Notes under the pieces: model-generated
Seen by the model: the letters and a program-made list of their open reading frames with translations, nothing else
Told to the model about the DNA's origin: nothing
Databases searched by the model: none
DNA from: Argopecten irradians
Lineage: Eukaryota > Mollusca > Bivalvia > Pectinida > Pectinidae
NCBI RefSeq assembly: GCF_041381155.1
Contig: NC_091145.1
Location: forward strand, 38,517,882 to 38,581,881
DNA length: 64,000 nt
Direction: 5' to 3'
In this document: positions 35,767 through 48,800 of the stretch, one piece after another
How positions within the stretch are numbered: the stretch's first letter is position 1
Layout: each line of letters starts with the position of its first letter
Position numbers and translations under genes: made by a program

Positions 35767-36924
35767 GACGTCTATGATTCGTGTGTAACATCCCGACATG
35801 TGCACGCGTGGGAACAGACATTTGGCATTTAAAAAATACAAAATGTTTCCATGTAAGTCCATGTAACCCACCATATTTATACCATCCAAATAACTGAGGT
35901 TTCGGTCACGGCGGAAGTTTACATCTGGAACATGTCGATTTGCGCATGCGTGCTGACGGTTTTCACAGTACTTTCTCACGCGACACCGGAAGTACCACAA
36001 TACTATGTGACATTATAATTAGTAAATACAAACAATTATTTTTCAAATATTGATAATGGTATTTAACAATACTTTTTCTCAACCAAATGCATATGGCTTT
36101 AGCCTATATAACAGGTGATGTTTAAAATACTGCGCATGGGCTTCTTTATAAAAGTATATTTGCTCCCTCCAGGTGCGTGTGCAAGCGGCATAAAGCTCGG
36201 CTGTTCCATTAATCAAACAATCATGTCATGAAGTATTTTTATGTCATAAATATGTTAGTTGTAATACCTTTCACAAAACATATTTTTATCATAGGTTAAA
36301 ACCGTAATTTTAAAAAACAGTTTTGCACATAAAGTGTTTTTACATTGAAGATTTTATTTTATGTCTAGAGATCTTTCTCTGGGCAAGTCAATTAATTTAA
36401 CAGCCGTCGAATGTCACATTCTCTGCTGAGTGGCTGGCAGTCTCTGAAATCTCACTGGCTCCTGCATTGACCAACCAATTTCTCAAGTTCTTCTCAATCA
36501 CAGAGGTTTGTTGATACTATCCTAATGGCCATTGGTCTACACGTGCGATTATTTTTAATCAACATACGAGCTAATACTTCAATGAAAGCTAAAAATCTAA
36601 AGCAAATCATGCCCGTCTCAAGGAAGACTTTAGGAATGTTAGAGAGTCGCCATTTTCTTTGTGTTCGGAAAGCAGAAAATGATTTCCTTGTGGATATTAG
36701 TTTTGTCTCGGTCGTTCATATTTGAAGTGTGATGACAGGGGACAGAGAATGATTCAAAGCGCTTCATTCAATAAATTTATGTTTCGATCTCTACTCAATA
36801 TCTGTATATGTCATTTAAAATATGTTTCATATAAAATATTGACAAGTGGATGGTGTCAATCGGTACAATCACAGGGGTTTGTAATGATAAACTTAATGAA
36901 AATGAGAAAGCAGGCTACTTGATT

Positions 36925-37740
36925 TCATGGCTTTAAACAGTGATATTTTGCAAGCCATCATTACTGTGCTGCAGGCTGGAGAAGACATAGAACTCGTGTG
37001 AATTGCATTGATGGAACCAAAATAATCATGCCATCGTGGGTTCAGTTGTGAATTGCCAGGTACTCCAACTTGCCTAGTGTAGTAAATGCAAATGGCTGCT
37101 ATTTTGTTAAGAAAGCCATCTCAATTGATACAAATGTTTTAATAGACACCATAAGGTACTCTGAACATAACAAGAAGACTCTTCACGAAAAAAATAGTTC
37201 AAACAATCTGTTTGGGGCGAAAAATGCAAATTTCCGGAAAGAGCCTCAAAGTCCACATTTTAACTAATTTTTTTTCGTAAATATTCTTCTTGTCATGTTC
37301 AGAGTACCTTATAGTGTATATAAGAGCACACTTGTATCAATTAAAATGTCTTCTTATATGCTATATTTGTGATCCGCCATTTAAAGCAGCCATTTGCATT
37401 TACAACAATAGGTTCCTGCGCTATTCGCTGGTCCGATTTTGCCAAACAAACTGTTGGAGTACCTGGCATAGTCACTACTGAACACGATGGCATGTTTATT
37501 TGGTGCCATCAATGCAATTCACACGAGTTCTATGTCTTCTCCAGAAATATAACATTTTTCTCTTATTTTACTGAAATTTACAAGCAGCTTCACAAATTAC
37601 TTATCAACAGTAAGACTGACAGTTAGCCAGGGTATATACCAACAATTAATGAAATTAGTTTCTGTTCGATTGCAGCACAGTAATGCGTTTTAGGCTTGCA
37701 AAATATCACTGGTTAAAGCCATTCCATGAACCTTAGGACA
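36925..37740. repeat. ~0.8-kb imperfect foldback (inverted duplication)
   Basis: The left arm, ~36925-37175, reads CATGGCTTTAAACAGTG, GATATTTTGCAAGCC, GAAGACATAGAACTCGTGTG, AATTGCATTGATGG and GGTACTCTGAACAT. The same motifs occur inverted and in mirrored order at ~37290-37740. The right arm has extra segments: ~150 bp between the GCTGCA and CTGGAGAAG blocks, and one near TGGTCCGATTTTGCC. There is no coding call, because short ORFs on the arms mirror each other. It could be a large foldback transposon or a local inverted duplication. Confidence 0.75.
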
Positions 37741-37884
37741 CAAATGACGAAGTCATATAATCAAATATATCATTTTTATACCGTAGAATAAACCCTTCAA
37801 AGCAAATAAACATATATATGTCCAGTACCTTTGAGAAACAAAAATTAAAAGTTTCTTAAAAGACAATGATATACGAAAATGTAT

Positions 37885-38183
37885 ATTAATGGTCTAAGAG
37901 GATGTTATGACACTAACCAAATGCAGTATTCCCAGTGTAAACTATGTTCACAGTGAAAATTCATGTTGTTTTTGCCGTCTAGCGCAACGATAATCAACCA
38001 ACATACGGTAATTAGGACAGCGCGTTATAAAAATTAGCATTTAATTTATTTAAATTAAATTGTTAAGAAGGTGATTGTAGGTGTAACTTATTAACAGTAA
38101 GTTTATAACTTTTGTGACTATAAATTGTTTTACATTCCCAATATAGAATTAAAAGTCATTTCGGAATTGTAGTGGCCCATTAA
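37885..38183. mobile_element. Partial copy of a TTAA-type MITE (GGCCCACTA family)
   Basis: Similar in order and content to 50052-50445 (TTTAAATTAAATTGTTAAGAAGG, TTAACAGTAAGTT, CATTCCCAAT). It ends in GTAGTGGCCCATTAA. The left terminus is not clearly identifiable. It is non-coding. Confidence 0.6.
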
Positions 38184-38942
38184 AGATTATATACGTCACA
38201 ATCATATACAATGGATGTTAGATTTACTTATAAAGTGATAAAATGCTATCACATTATAAAATTACTCATTCGACATAATTTACATCAAACAAACGTCATT
38301 TACACATTCACCATTACTTTAAAACAATTTATACACATTAACACATTTCACACAAAATACCTACCCTCTCGATCCGACAGGGGTTCTACGTCATATACAT
38401 TTAGTATTGTAGGTATTAAGATATTCATAAACCTGTAGAAAAATAACTTAAGCCCAAAAATACTAGAATAAGGGTGAATACGCGGACCACGCCCGGAATT
38501 CGAAGGTTATTCAAATATACCAAAATTACAAAGTTTTAAATACAATAAATATCAATATGTAAATTAAAATGATTTAGATAATACTTATGGAAATAAACAG
38601 TTGATAACTTACGTTTAAAAGATCATACCGTATATATATCCCCCACTTAGTCTGTCTCAGTTTTGTCGAGATGCCCGCTCATCTCTGCCAAGTGTGTGAA
38701 TATGAACATACAAGATCATACAGGTGCGCGAACGAAAAGGTACACAATCACGTGATACATTTGCATGACACAACAACACATAAGGACTGCTGACACAACA
38801 CATTTGACAAACAAACCGTTTATGCAAGTACATGTAACATACGTCCCTATATATATATTTACATTTACTTGTCACTATAACTAACCAAGACAAAGTGAGG
38901 TGTATCACGGTATAACTGACACCCAAAGGTGACCATTATGAT

Positions 38943-39116
38943 GCAAGGGTTTCAATATCAGGCGGTACCCGGTACTGTTTGCCAGTTGAACCTGGCTGTG
39001 GTACCGCCTGATTTGGGCTAAATTACATTAGATAGCATGCAGATGGTATAGAAAAGTACCCCCTGAAATTGCAATTGTACCGCCTCTGCTGAAAGATAAT
39101 GAAACCCCTGTGATTT
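38943..39116. mobile_element. Small inverted-repeat element (GGGTTTCA...TGAAACCCC)
   Basis: The left end AAGGGTTTCAATATCAGGCG and the right end, read inverted as AGGGGTTTCATTATCTTTCA, are related. Internal inverted GGCGGTAC / GTACCGCC pairs support a palindromic MITE of ~170 bp. The target duplication is unclear. Confidence 0.5.
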
Positions 39117-40285
39117 CACTAATGTTGACGTGGTGACGTCAACTGATCACCGTCAAAATGGCTGTTCCGTCTTGTGGATTAAAACGTCGTTAATAAATGG
39201 TTATCCTGGTCTAGTTTAAACAATGTTAATGCAGAGACCCTAAAATGAGTTGATAATGTAAATTTAAGCATTAACTATCTTCCTATGGCATCTATGGTCT
39301 ATATAGATGCCAGAGCTTTGCAGACAATTATCTCATAATGCGCTAGCGCACATTAAGCTTCGCTGATTCTTCGCTGATGGCGGCCTCGTTGAAAGCGTAA
39401 ACACTTATGGAGAGGCATTGATGATGTATTAATCTTTGTGGCAATAGGGGTTTTTTCCCCTCCTAAATTATGAAGACATGATTGTCTGCAAATTTAATTA
39501 AATTCATATTTTCACTACAAAAATATTGTATAAAAAACTTATGACAAACTTTATTAATTATGAATTATATATACAATGACACAGCCACAAAAATAACAAT
39601 AATCCATGCAAAGTAGATCGAGATTCAAGAATACACAGTTTTTCATTAGATTACAAATCCCTGTCGTTACTTATAGGTTTTATGATAAAAGATTTGTATA
39701 TATAATTGATTTTTTATTTCTTTTGAATATTGAATATCGCTATATCACACACTCATTCAAAAACAGCTTACTCATATCATCATCATCAATCATCACAACC
39801 ATCATCATTCCATGATTTTCATCATCATCATGATCATCACCACAATCATCAACGTCAGCAGCAGCATTGCCACCATCAACATCATTACATCACATCTCTA
39901 TTATCTCATCATACTGTCACTTATAACATACTGTCATCTTGTATTAAATTATTAATCATTCAAGAACAATTACACTATTCCTTCCACACATACAAAACAA
40001 GCATACATAATCATATATTCTCTTTTCTCATACTATCTTTCACTCATGACGGTGGTTATTAGTAAGATGATAATAGTAAATTATATTCAAGTTAAGACAT
40101 ATGGACGGTATATACATATATTGATAGAGGTATATTGCGTTTACACGTAGAGCAGAAAGAAAAGAAAAGTAATAACAAAGGGGTAAGATTAAGATTTAGA
40201 AAGGAAGAAGGTAGGTTAATTAGCAGAATTGTGGTACTCAGCCTTTTCAAAAACAATCTTACATATTTACATACATTTCTTTTTT
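39117..40285. other. Intergenic; CATCAT microsatellite at ~39772-39890
   Basis: The CATCATCATCAATCATCAC-type tract gives a His-rich reading frame that is only a microsatellite translation. No gene is supported. Confidence 0.6.
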
Positions 40286-41352
40286 AGCCCACCATCATCA
40301 GATGGTGGGCTATTCAAATCGCCTTTCGTCCGTGGTCCGTCGTCCATACGTCCTTCCGTCCGTCCGTCCGTCCGTTAACAATTCTTGTTACCGCTATTTC
40401 TCAGAAAGTACTGAAGGGATCTTTCTCAAATTTCATATGTAGGTTCCCCTAGGACCCTAGTTGTGCATATTGCATTTTGCGACCGATCGGTCAACAAGAT
40501 GGCCGACAGGCGGCCATCTTGGATTTTGATAGTTAAAGTTTGTTACCGCTATTTCTCAAAAAGTACAGAAGGGATCTTTCTCAAATTTCATATATAGGTT
40601 CCCCTAGGACCCTAGTTGTGCATATTGCATTTCGGGACCAATCGGTCAACAAGATGGCCGACAGGCGGCCATCTTGGATTTTGATAGTTAAAGATTGTTA
40701 CCGCTATTTCTCAAAAAGTGCTGAAGGGATCTTTCTCAAATTTCATATACAGGTTCCCCCAGGACCCTAGTTGTGCATATTGCATTTTGGGACCGATCAG
40801 TCAACAAGATGGCCGACAGGCGGCCATCTTGGATTTTGATAGTTAAAAGTTTGTTACCGCTATTTCTCAAAAAGAACTGAAGGGATCTTTCTCAAATTTC
40901 ATATGTAGGTTCACCTAGGACCCTAGTTGTGCATATTGCATTTTGGGACCGATCAGGAACACAAGATGGCCGACTATTGTGTAGGCGGCCATCTTGGATT
41001 TTGATAGTTTCAAATTCATATGTTTAGCATAGTTTCCCCTTGTACGCATTTCTCAGAAGTACTGAGGTCTTTAAATCCAGATAGTTGTGCAGTGTGCTAG
41101 TACCTTTAAGGACTGCTCCATAATGCTTTTTGGGACTGATCGGTAAAAAAGATGGCCAACCCGGCCGCCATCTAAGATTTCATTGTTGAAGTTTGTTACC
41201 ACTTTTTCTTAGAAAGTACTATAGCGATCTGTCTCAAATTTTATATGTAGTGTGTTTGAAAAAGTTTGAAAAGCAGGGAAAAGATCCTCTTTCCATTGTC
41301 AGACATAAATCATTCTTTGGTGGGCGCCAAGATCCCTCTGGGATCTCTTGTT
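40286..41352 (+). mobile_element. Hairpin-ended Helentron/pearl-like element, family A (copy 3)
   Basis: The 5' hairpin AGCCCACCATC...GATGGTGGGCT is followed by (TCCG)n and about four and a half ~155-bp cores. A degenerate last core follows, then GGTGGGCGCCAAGATCCC, GGGATC and TCTTGTT. It is complete at both ends and the shortest full family A copy here. Confidence 0.85.
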
Positions 41353-41489
41353 TAATGTATGATAAAAATTAGTCTGGCTAGCTCAGATATGTGATGGTCA
41401 AGTTTTACCTTAGTTTGCATGGTTGATTAATCTGGCTAGCTCAGATATATTGTGGCCAAGTTTTCCTTAGTTTGCATGGTTGTTTAAAT

Positions 41490-41665
41490 TTATTCTTAAA
41501 TAGACACGGTCATATAACTAATAAAGACGCCAGATTTATAGGTGGAGAAAAACCAGTACCGGTAGTCATTAGTCAGTATATTATAAATATTACGTACATG
41601 TGCTTGAGAAGATATGAGATTCAAACTCACTAACCAGAGTTGGAAGGCTAAAAATGTTGCGACAT
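41490..41665 (-). mobile_element. Decayed tRNA-derived SINE relic
   Basis: Shares, in reverse orientation, the order of the SINE at 60483-60693: GGTCATATAA..., GGTGGAGAAAAACCAGTACC, a B-box-like GATTCAAACTCAC, AGAGTTGGAAGGCT and GCGACAT. It is heavily mutated. Confidence 0.5.
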
Positions 41666-42018
41666 ATATATTCTAATTTAAGCCTTGATTTCGGCCATCA
41701 AAGTCATATTTTCCCCAAAAAATGTTCTTTAATTTAAATTCATGCATTAATGATCTCAAAATTAAAGTTATCATGTTGTTTATAAATTCCGTCAGTTTTC
41801 AATATTTTTTTTCAAACTTTATATTATACCCAGGTATATTTTTCAAAATCTTACTAGAGTTATTGCCCTTTGTAAACTGTTTTGGATATCAAGGTAAAAT
41901 GCATGTTTTTCATGATTGCAGTCCTATCAAATTTTGTGTGGAAACAAAATAATGTTAACTTCAGAGTTTCGACATGCATACATTTGCATTTTTGACATTT
42001 TTAAACATTTAATTTATA

Positions 42019-42207
42019 TACTGTATTTGACCCAATAACACCCATATCCCTATAAGCATCTCCCATTTTTGAGGTCTTATTTCAATTGCTCAGGCATAGG
42101 ACCAATACTATAAAAATGTATAGGTTTGCAATAAATTTTGTCTTATTAAGCACCTTTTTATTTTAATTTTTTTAATGCCCTGGGCAGTTATTGGGTCAAA
42201 TACGGTA
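42019..42207. mobile_element. 189-bp MITE with TAC(T/C)GTATTTGACCCAATAAC termini
   Basis: The left end TACTGTATTTGACCCAATAA and the right end, inverted, TACCGTATTTGACCCAATAA match over ~20 bp. It is non-coding. The terminal TACNNTATTTG resembles the ends of the element at 54688-55009, suggesting a shared transposase type. Confidence 0.8.
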
Positions 42208-42465
42208 ACAGATTCAGTGTGCAAAACAGTACCACAAAATGAATCGGTACTGTATTTTCCTTGGCATTTACACTCTAAATATTTCTGAAGGTTCCAGGTT
42301 CAGTCCTTGATCTAGATATGGCCATTACATTTTCTTCATTCCTGTTACAAATTTGGTGTCCAATTATAGTGTCTTGGATCTCCAAGGGTGTCACTGTGAA
42401 GACTTTGAAAAAGGAGGGAGGATTGAAGCAGGATCGGATTGGACTTGGTCATTCATTGGTGACCC

Positions 42466-42532
42466 GATAGCTATAGCTCAATTGGTAAACCATCAGGCTA
42501 GTGTTTGTAGGTGCATGGTTTGAAGTTTGGTC
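42466..42532 (+). repeat. tRNA-like sequence (SINE head or tRNA pseudogene)
   Basis: TAGCTCAATTGGTAAACC resembles an A box and GGTTTGAAGTTTGG a degenerate B box, about 33 bp apart. The acceptor stem is not convincing. A second B-box-like GGTTCAGTCC lies near 42300. It is 270-330 bp upstream of the NF-YB start-codon exon. Confidence 0.35.
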
Positions 42533-42809
42533 TAAAAAATAAATTGTATGTTTAAAATTGCTATTAAAGTCCATTTTCATTTTACTATTTTTCTTCAAAC
42601 ATGCATGCACCTAGCTGTTCTAATATCCCCAAAACATTGGTACTTGTATATACATGTCGCCCATCCATACTGGGAAAATTAAATACATGGACCAGTTTAC
42701 AAACAGGTGTAGTGGATGGCACTAGTTTGATAGGTAAACAGATCATATTAGTAACTGAATATTGTGTTGATAATATCTGAAATCAACTTTTTTGTTCAGG
42801 TGAGCTAAG

Positions 42810-45800
42810 ATGGATGGTAATTCAGGAGATGGTGCTGTGGACAGTCTCGGTGAATCCATGTTTTCTGGATCTGTTCAACTACAGGATGGTAAGTACATAA
42901 TTCAAATTAGAATTATTCTTCGTATACACATACGACAGCATTCTCTAAAATAGCTGTATGTATACCCTTCCTTCACTATGCTTAGTCAATCACTTGTCAG
43001 AAAAATGAATTTTGCTTCCAGAAATACTCTTCCAGCTACATATACCGTCTTAGCATATCATAGAGTTATTTACCCTTGCAGGAAGGTATCCATTTTTATG
43101 TCTATATAATGTCATTGCAATCAATACCTGTCTGCAAGGGCAGATAACTCTAGATGTTTGATATGTAAAGATGGAATACCGGTATCTGCAGTCGGTGTTT
43201 ATTATGGTTACACATGGTCTTAATATTGTACAGGTAGATTACATTCATCTTGGTATTACTGGATCAAAGATGTTTCTAACAAAGAACAATGGATTCCATT
43301 TAATACTGTCTATGTAATTACTGATTAGTTAATTAGTTATCAGCTACATGACACCGTATATAATTAATGAATTTTCAATAGTTATTATATGACTACTCAA
43401 AGTTAATCATTATTTTTCAGATGGGGATGATACTTTACAGTCAGTTGAAAATGATGATGAACCCCGGGATAATGAACCATTAAGAGAACAGGTCTGTTGT
43501 GTTGGATACACTGGCAACCGGTTCACACGGAGAAATGGTCACCAGCTGATCACTGTTGTAAAGCTGATGATCGTACCAAGATAGGGAAAGGCTTGCACAG
43601 ATTGTATGTTTGCAGCTCTAGTTTGGCCTCTAATTGGCATATTTTCATAATATTTTTTCATAGTCAGAAAAGTAACGATTGTCCGCTATATAATTCATGC
43701 ACTAATGATAGTTATACATTGTATGCATGCTGGGTCATCAAGTTCACAGTGGTCAAAAATCCTTAAATCTTTCGACTTCTTCTCAAGAACCGAACGGCCC
43801 AGGATACTCATATTGGGCTTGCAGCATGCTTTGATGAAGGGTTATTTAGTTTATTCAAATTGTTGACCTCGACCTTCATTCAAGGTCACAGAGGTCAAAT
43901 AGGTTAAAATCTTTAAACAACTTCTTGAGAATAACTAGGAGGCCTTGAGACCCAATATAGGGCCTGTGCCATTCTTGGATGGAGAGCTACCAAGTTTGTT
44001 CAAATGAATGACCTTGACCTTCATCCAAGGTCACAAGTGTCAAATCGGCTTAAATCTTTAAATAACTATTGTGAATCGAATAATTAAGAGGCCTAGAGGT
44101 CTGATATATATTGGGCCTGTGACATGCTGGGATGAAGGGCTACCATTTTTGTTTCTAAAAAAATGACCTTGATCTTCATTCACAGGGGTCAAATAGGCTA
44201 AAATCTTTAAACGAGTATATTGTATTGTGCCATTAGTCAGATGACAGTATTATGATTTGTATGTTAAATACATATCAGACACACAATTTATATAGACTTG
44301 CATAAAAACAACATACCAATAGACCAATATGAGGCTGAAATAGAGCTGCAAACATACAAATGGTGCAAGCCTTTCACCAACGTGGGATGTAGGTACCACA
44401 TGGATGGTACGATCATCAGCTTTACCACGGTGAATATAGCAGATCTCTTTATACACATATTGTAAAATAATTTAAGGAATGTATCAAATTTACAATAGCA
44501 TCCTTTGACAGACTATAAAATGATAGATTTTATTGTCACTGTTTGTTTCTTTAGTCTGTTGATGAATGATGATATATAACCAAGTATATTGTAAAAGATA
44601 TATACTATTATATACTCTATGCACAAACCATATAATAATTTGAACTAAATAGATAATATATATATCATATATTCATTAGAAGACAACAGTATGTGTTCCT
44701 GGGTTATCCTTACATTCATTAGAAGACAACAGTATGTGTTCCTGAGTTATCCTTACATTCATTAGAAGACAACAGTATGTGTTCCTGAGTTATGCTGATG
44801 TACAGTGTATTTGTTATCCTTACATTCATTAGAAGACAACAGTATGTGTTCCTGGGTTATGCTGATGTACAGTGTATTTGTTATCCTTACATTCATTAGA
44901 AGACAACAGTATGTGTTCCTGGGTTATCCTTACATTCATTAGAAGACAACAGTATGTGTTCCTGAGTTATGCTGATGTACAGTGTATTTGTTATCCTTAC
45001 ATTCATTAGAAGACAACAGTATGTGTTCCTGGGTTATGCTGATGTACAGTGTATTTGTTATCCTTACATTCATTAGAAGACAACAGTATGTGTTCCTGGG
45101 TTATGCTGATGTACAGTGTATTTGTTATCCTTACATTCATTAGAAGACAACAGTATGTGTTCCTGGGTTATGCTGATGTACAGTGTATTTGTTATCCTTA
45201 CATTCATTAGAAGACAACAGTATGTGTTCCTGAGTTATGCTGATGTACAGTGTATTTGTTATCCTTACATTCATTAGAAGACAACAGTATGTGTTCCTGG
45301 GTTATGCTGATGTACAGTGTATTTGTTATCCTTACATTCATTAGAAGACAACAGTATGTGTTCCTGGGTTATGCTGATGTACAGTGTATTTGTTATCCTT
45401 ACATTCATTAGAAGACAACAGTATGTGTTCCTGAGTTATGCTGATGTACAGTGTATTTGTTATCCTTACATTCATTAGAAGACAACAGTATGTGTTCCTG
45501 AGTTATGCTGATGTACAGTGTATTTGTTATCCTTACATTCATTAGAAGACAACAGTATGTGTTCCTGAGTTATGCTGATGTACAGTGTATTTGTTATCCT
45601 TACATTCATTAGAAGACAACTGTATGTGTTCCTGAGTTATGCTGATGTACAGTGTATTTGTTATCCTTACATTCATTAGAAGACAACAGTATGTGTTCCT
45701 GGTTATGCTGATGTACAGTGTATTTGTTATCCTTACATTCATTAGAAGACAACAGTATGTGTTCCTGGGTTATGCTGATGTACAGTGTATTTGTTATCCT

Positions 45801-48800
45801 TACATTCATTAGAAGACAACAGTATGTGTTCCTGGGTTATGCTGATGTACAGTGTATTTGTTATCCTTACATTCATTAGAAGACAACAGTATGTGTTCCT
45901 GAGTTATGCTGATGTACAGTGTATTTGTTATCCTTACATTCATTAGAAGACAACAGTATGTGTTCCTGAGTTATGCTGATGTACAGTGTATTTGTTATCC
46001 TTACATTCATTAGAAGACAACAGTATGTGTTCCTGGGTTATGCTGATGTACAGTGTATTTGTTATCCTTACATTCATTAGAAGACAACAGTATGTGTTCC
46101 TGGGTTATGCTGATGTACAGTGTATTTGTTATCCTTACATTCATTAGAAGACAACAGTATGTGTTCCTGGGTTATGCTGATGTACAGTGTATTTGTTATC
46201 CTTACATTCATTAGAAGACAACAGTATGTGTTCCTGAGTTATGCTGATGTACAGTGTATTTGTTATCCTTACATTCATTAGAAGACAACAGTATGTGTTC
46301 CTGGGTTATGCTGATGTACAGTGTATTTGTTATCCTTACATTCATTAGAAGACAACAGTATGTGTTCCTGGGTTATGCTGATGTACAGTGTATTTGTTAT
46401 CCTTACATTCATTAGAAGACAACAGTATGTGTTCCTGAGTTATGCTGATGTACAGTGTATTTGTTATCCTTACATTCATTAGAAGACAACAGTATGTGTT
46501 CCTGGGTTATGCTGATGTACAGTGTATTTGTTATCCTTACATTCATTAGAAGACAACAGTGTATGTGTTCCTGGGTTATGCTGATGTACAGTGTATTTGT
46601 TATCCTTACATTCATTAGAAGACAACAGTATGTGTTCCTGAGTTATGCTGATGTACAGTGTATTTGTTATCCTTACATTCATTAGAAGACAACAGTATGT
46701 GTTCCTGAGTTATGCTGATGTACAGTGTATTTGTTATCCTTACATTCATTAGAAGACAACAGTATGTGTTCCTGGGTTATGCTGATGTACAGTGTATTTG
46801 TTATCCTTACATTCATTAGAAGACAACAGTATGTGTTCCTGGGTTATGCTGATGTACAGTGTATTTGTTATCCTTACATTCATTAGAAGACAACAGTATG
46901 TGTTCCTGAGTTATGCTGATGTACAGTGTATTTGTTATCCTTACATTCATTAGAAGACAACAGTATGTGTTCCTGGGTTATGCTGATGTACAGTGTATTT
47001 GTTATCCTTACATTCATTAGAAGACAACAGTATGTGTTCCTGAGTTGATTACAGATGTGTATTTGTTATCCTTACAGGACAGATTTCTACCTATTGCTAA
47101 TGTCGCAAGAATAATGAAGAAGTCGATCCCCAAATCTGGTAAAGTAAGTAAACCTGAAACCTGGTGATTTTATTTTTGAGTACTGGTGTTTTTAGCCCAC
47201 CATCATCAGATGGTGGGCTATTTAAATCGCCTTTCGTCCGTGGTCCGTCGTCCGTCCGTCCGTTAACAATTCTTGTTACCGCTATTTCTCAGAAAGTACT
47301 GAAGGGATCTTTCTCAAATTTCATATGTTGGTTCCCTTAGGACCCTCGTTGTGCATATTGCATTTTGGGAGCGATCGGTCAACAAGATGGCCGACAGGCG
47401 GCAATCTTTGATTTTGATAGTTAAAGTTTGTTACCGCTATTTCTCAAAAAGTGCTGAAGGGATCTTTCTCAAATTTCATATACAGGTTCCCCTAGGACCC
47501 TAGTTGTGCATATTACATTTTGGGACCGATCGATGAACAAGAATAGCGGAGAGGCGGCCATCTTGGATTTTGATAGTTAAAGTTTGTTACCGCTATTTCT
47601 CAAAAAGTATGGAAGGGATCTTTCTCAAATTTCATATATAGGTTCCCCTAGGGCCCTAGTTGTGCATGTTGCATTTTGGGACCGATCGGTGAACAAGATG
47701 GCCGACAGGCGGCCATCTTGTAATTTGATAGTTAAAGTTTGTTACCGCTATTTCTCAAAAAGTACAGAAGGGATCTTTCTCAAATCTCATATATAGGTTC
47801 CCCTAGGACCCTTGTTGTGCATATTGCATTTTGGGACCGACTGGTCAACAAGATGGCCGACAGGCAGCCATCTTGGATTTTAATGGTTAAAGTTTGTTAC
47901 CACTATTTCTCAAAAAGTATGGAAGGGATCTTTCTCAAATTTCATATATAGGTTCCCCTAGGGCCCTAGTTGTGCATGTTGCATTTTGGGACCGATCGGT
48001 GAACAAGATGGCCGACAGGCGGCCATCTTGTAATTTGATAGTTAAAGTTTGTTACCACTATTTCTCAAAAAGTATGGAAGGGATCTTTCTCAAATTTCAT
48101 ATATAGGTTCCCCTAGGGCCCTAGTTGTGCATGTTGCATTTTGGTACCGATCGTTGAACAAGATGGCCGATAGGCGGTCATCTTGGATTTTGATAGTTAA
48201 AGTTTGTTACTGCTATTTCTCAAAAAGTACAGAAGGGATCTTTCTCAAATCTCATATATAGGTTCCCCTAGGACCCTTGTTGTGCATATTGCATTTTGGG
48301 ACCGACTGGTCAACAAGATGGCCGACAGGCAGCCATCTTGGATTTTAATGGTTAAAGTTTGTTACCACTATTTCTCAAAAAGTGCTAAAGGGATCTTTCT
48401 CAAATTTCATATACAGGTTCCCCTAGGACCCTAATTGTGCATATTGCATTTTGGTACCGATCGGTGAACAAGATGGCTGACAGGCTGTCATCTTGGATTT
48501 TGATAGTTAAAGTTTGTTACTGCTATTTCTCAAAAAGTACTGAAGGGATCTTTCTCAAATTTCATATGTCGGTTCCCCTAGGACCTTAGTTGTGCATATT
48601 GCATTTTGGGACCGACTGGTCAACAAGATGGTCGACAGGCGGCCATCTTGGATTTTAATGGTTAAAGTTTGTTACCACTATTTCTCAAAAAGTGCTGAAG
48701 GGATCTTTCTCAAATTTCATATACAGGTTCCCCTAGGACCCTAGTTGTGCATATTACATTTTGGGACCGATCGATGAACAAGATGGCGGAGAGGCGGCCA

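Noticed and set aside
35542-36000. 152-aa minus-strand ORF crossing the right end of the Mutator-like element
   Set aside because: It spans the terminal box arrays and the insertion boundary, so it cannot be an ancestral gene; no motifs recognised.
39730-40062. His-rich + strand ORF (HHHHDHHHNHQ)
   Set aside because: Translation of a CAT/CATCAT microsatellite; no other protein features.
44671-47076. Regular 67-bp repeats considered as a CRISPR array
   Set aside because: Units are contiguous with no unique spacers, in a eukaryotic intron. Plain minisatellite.
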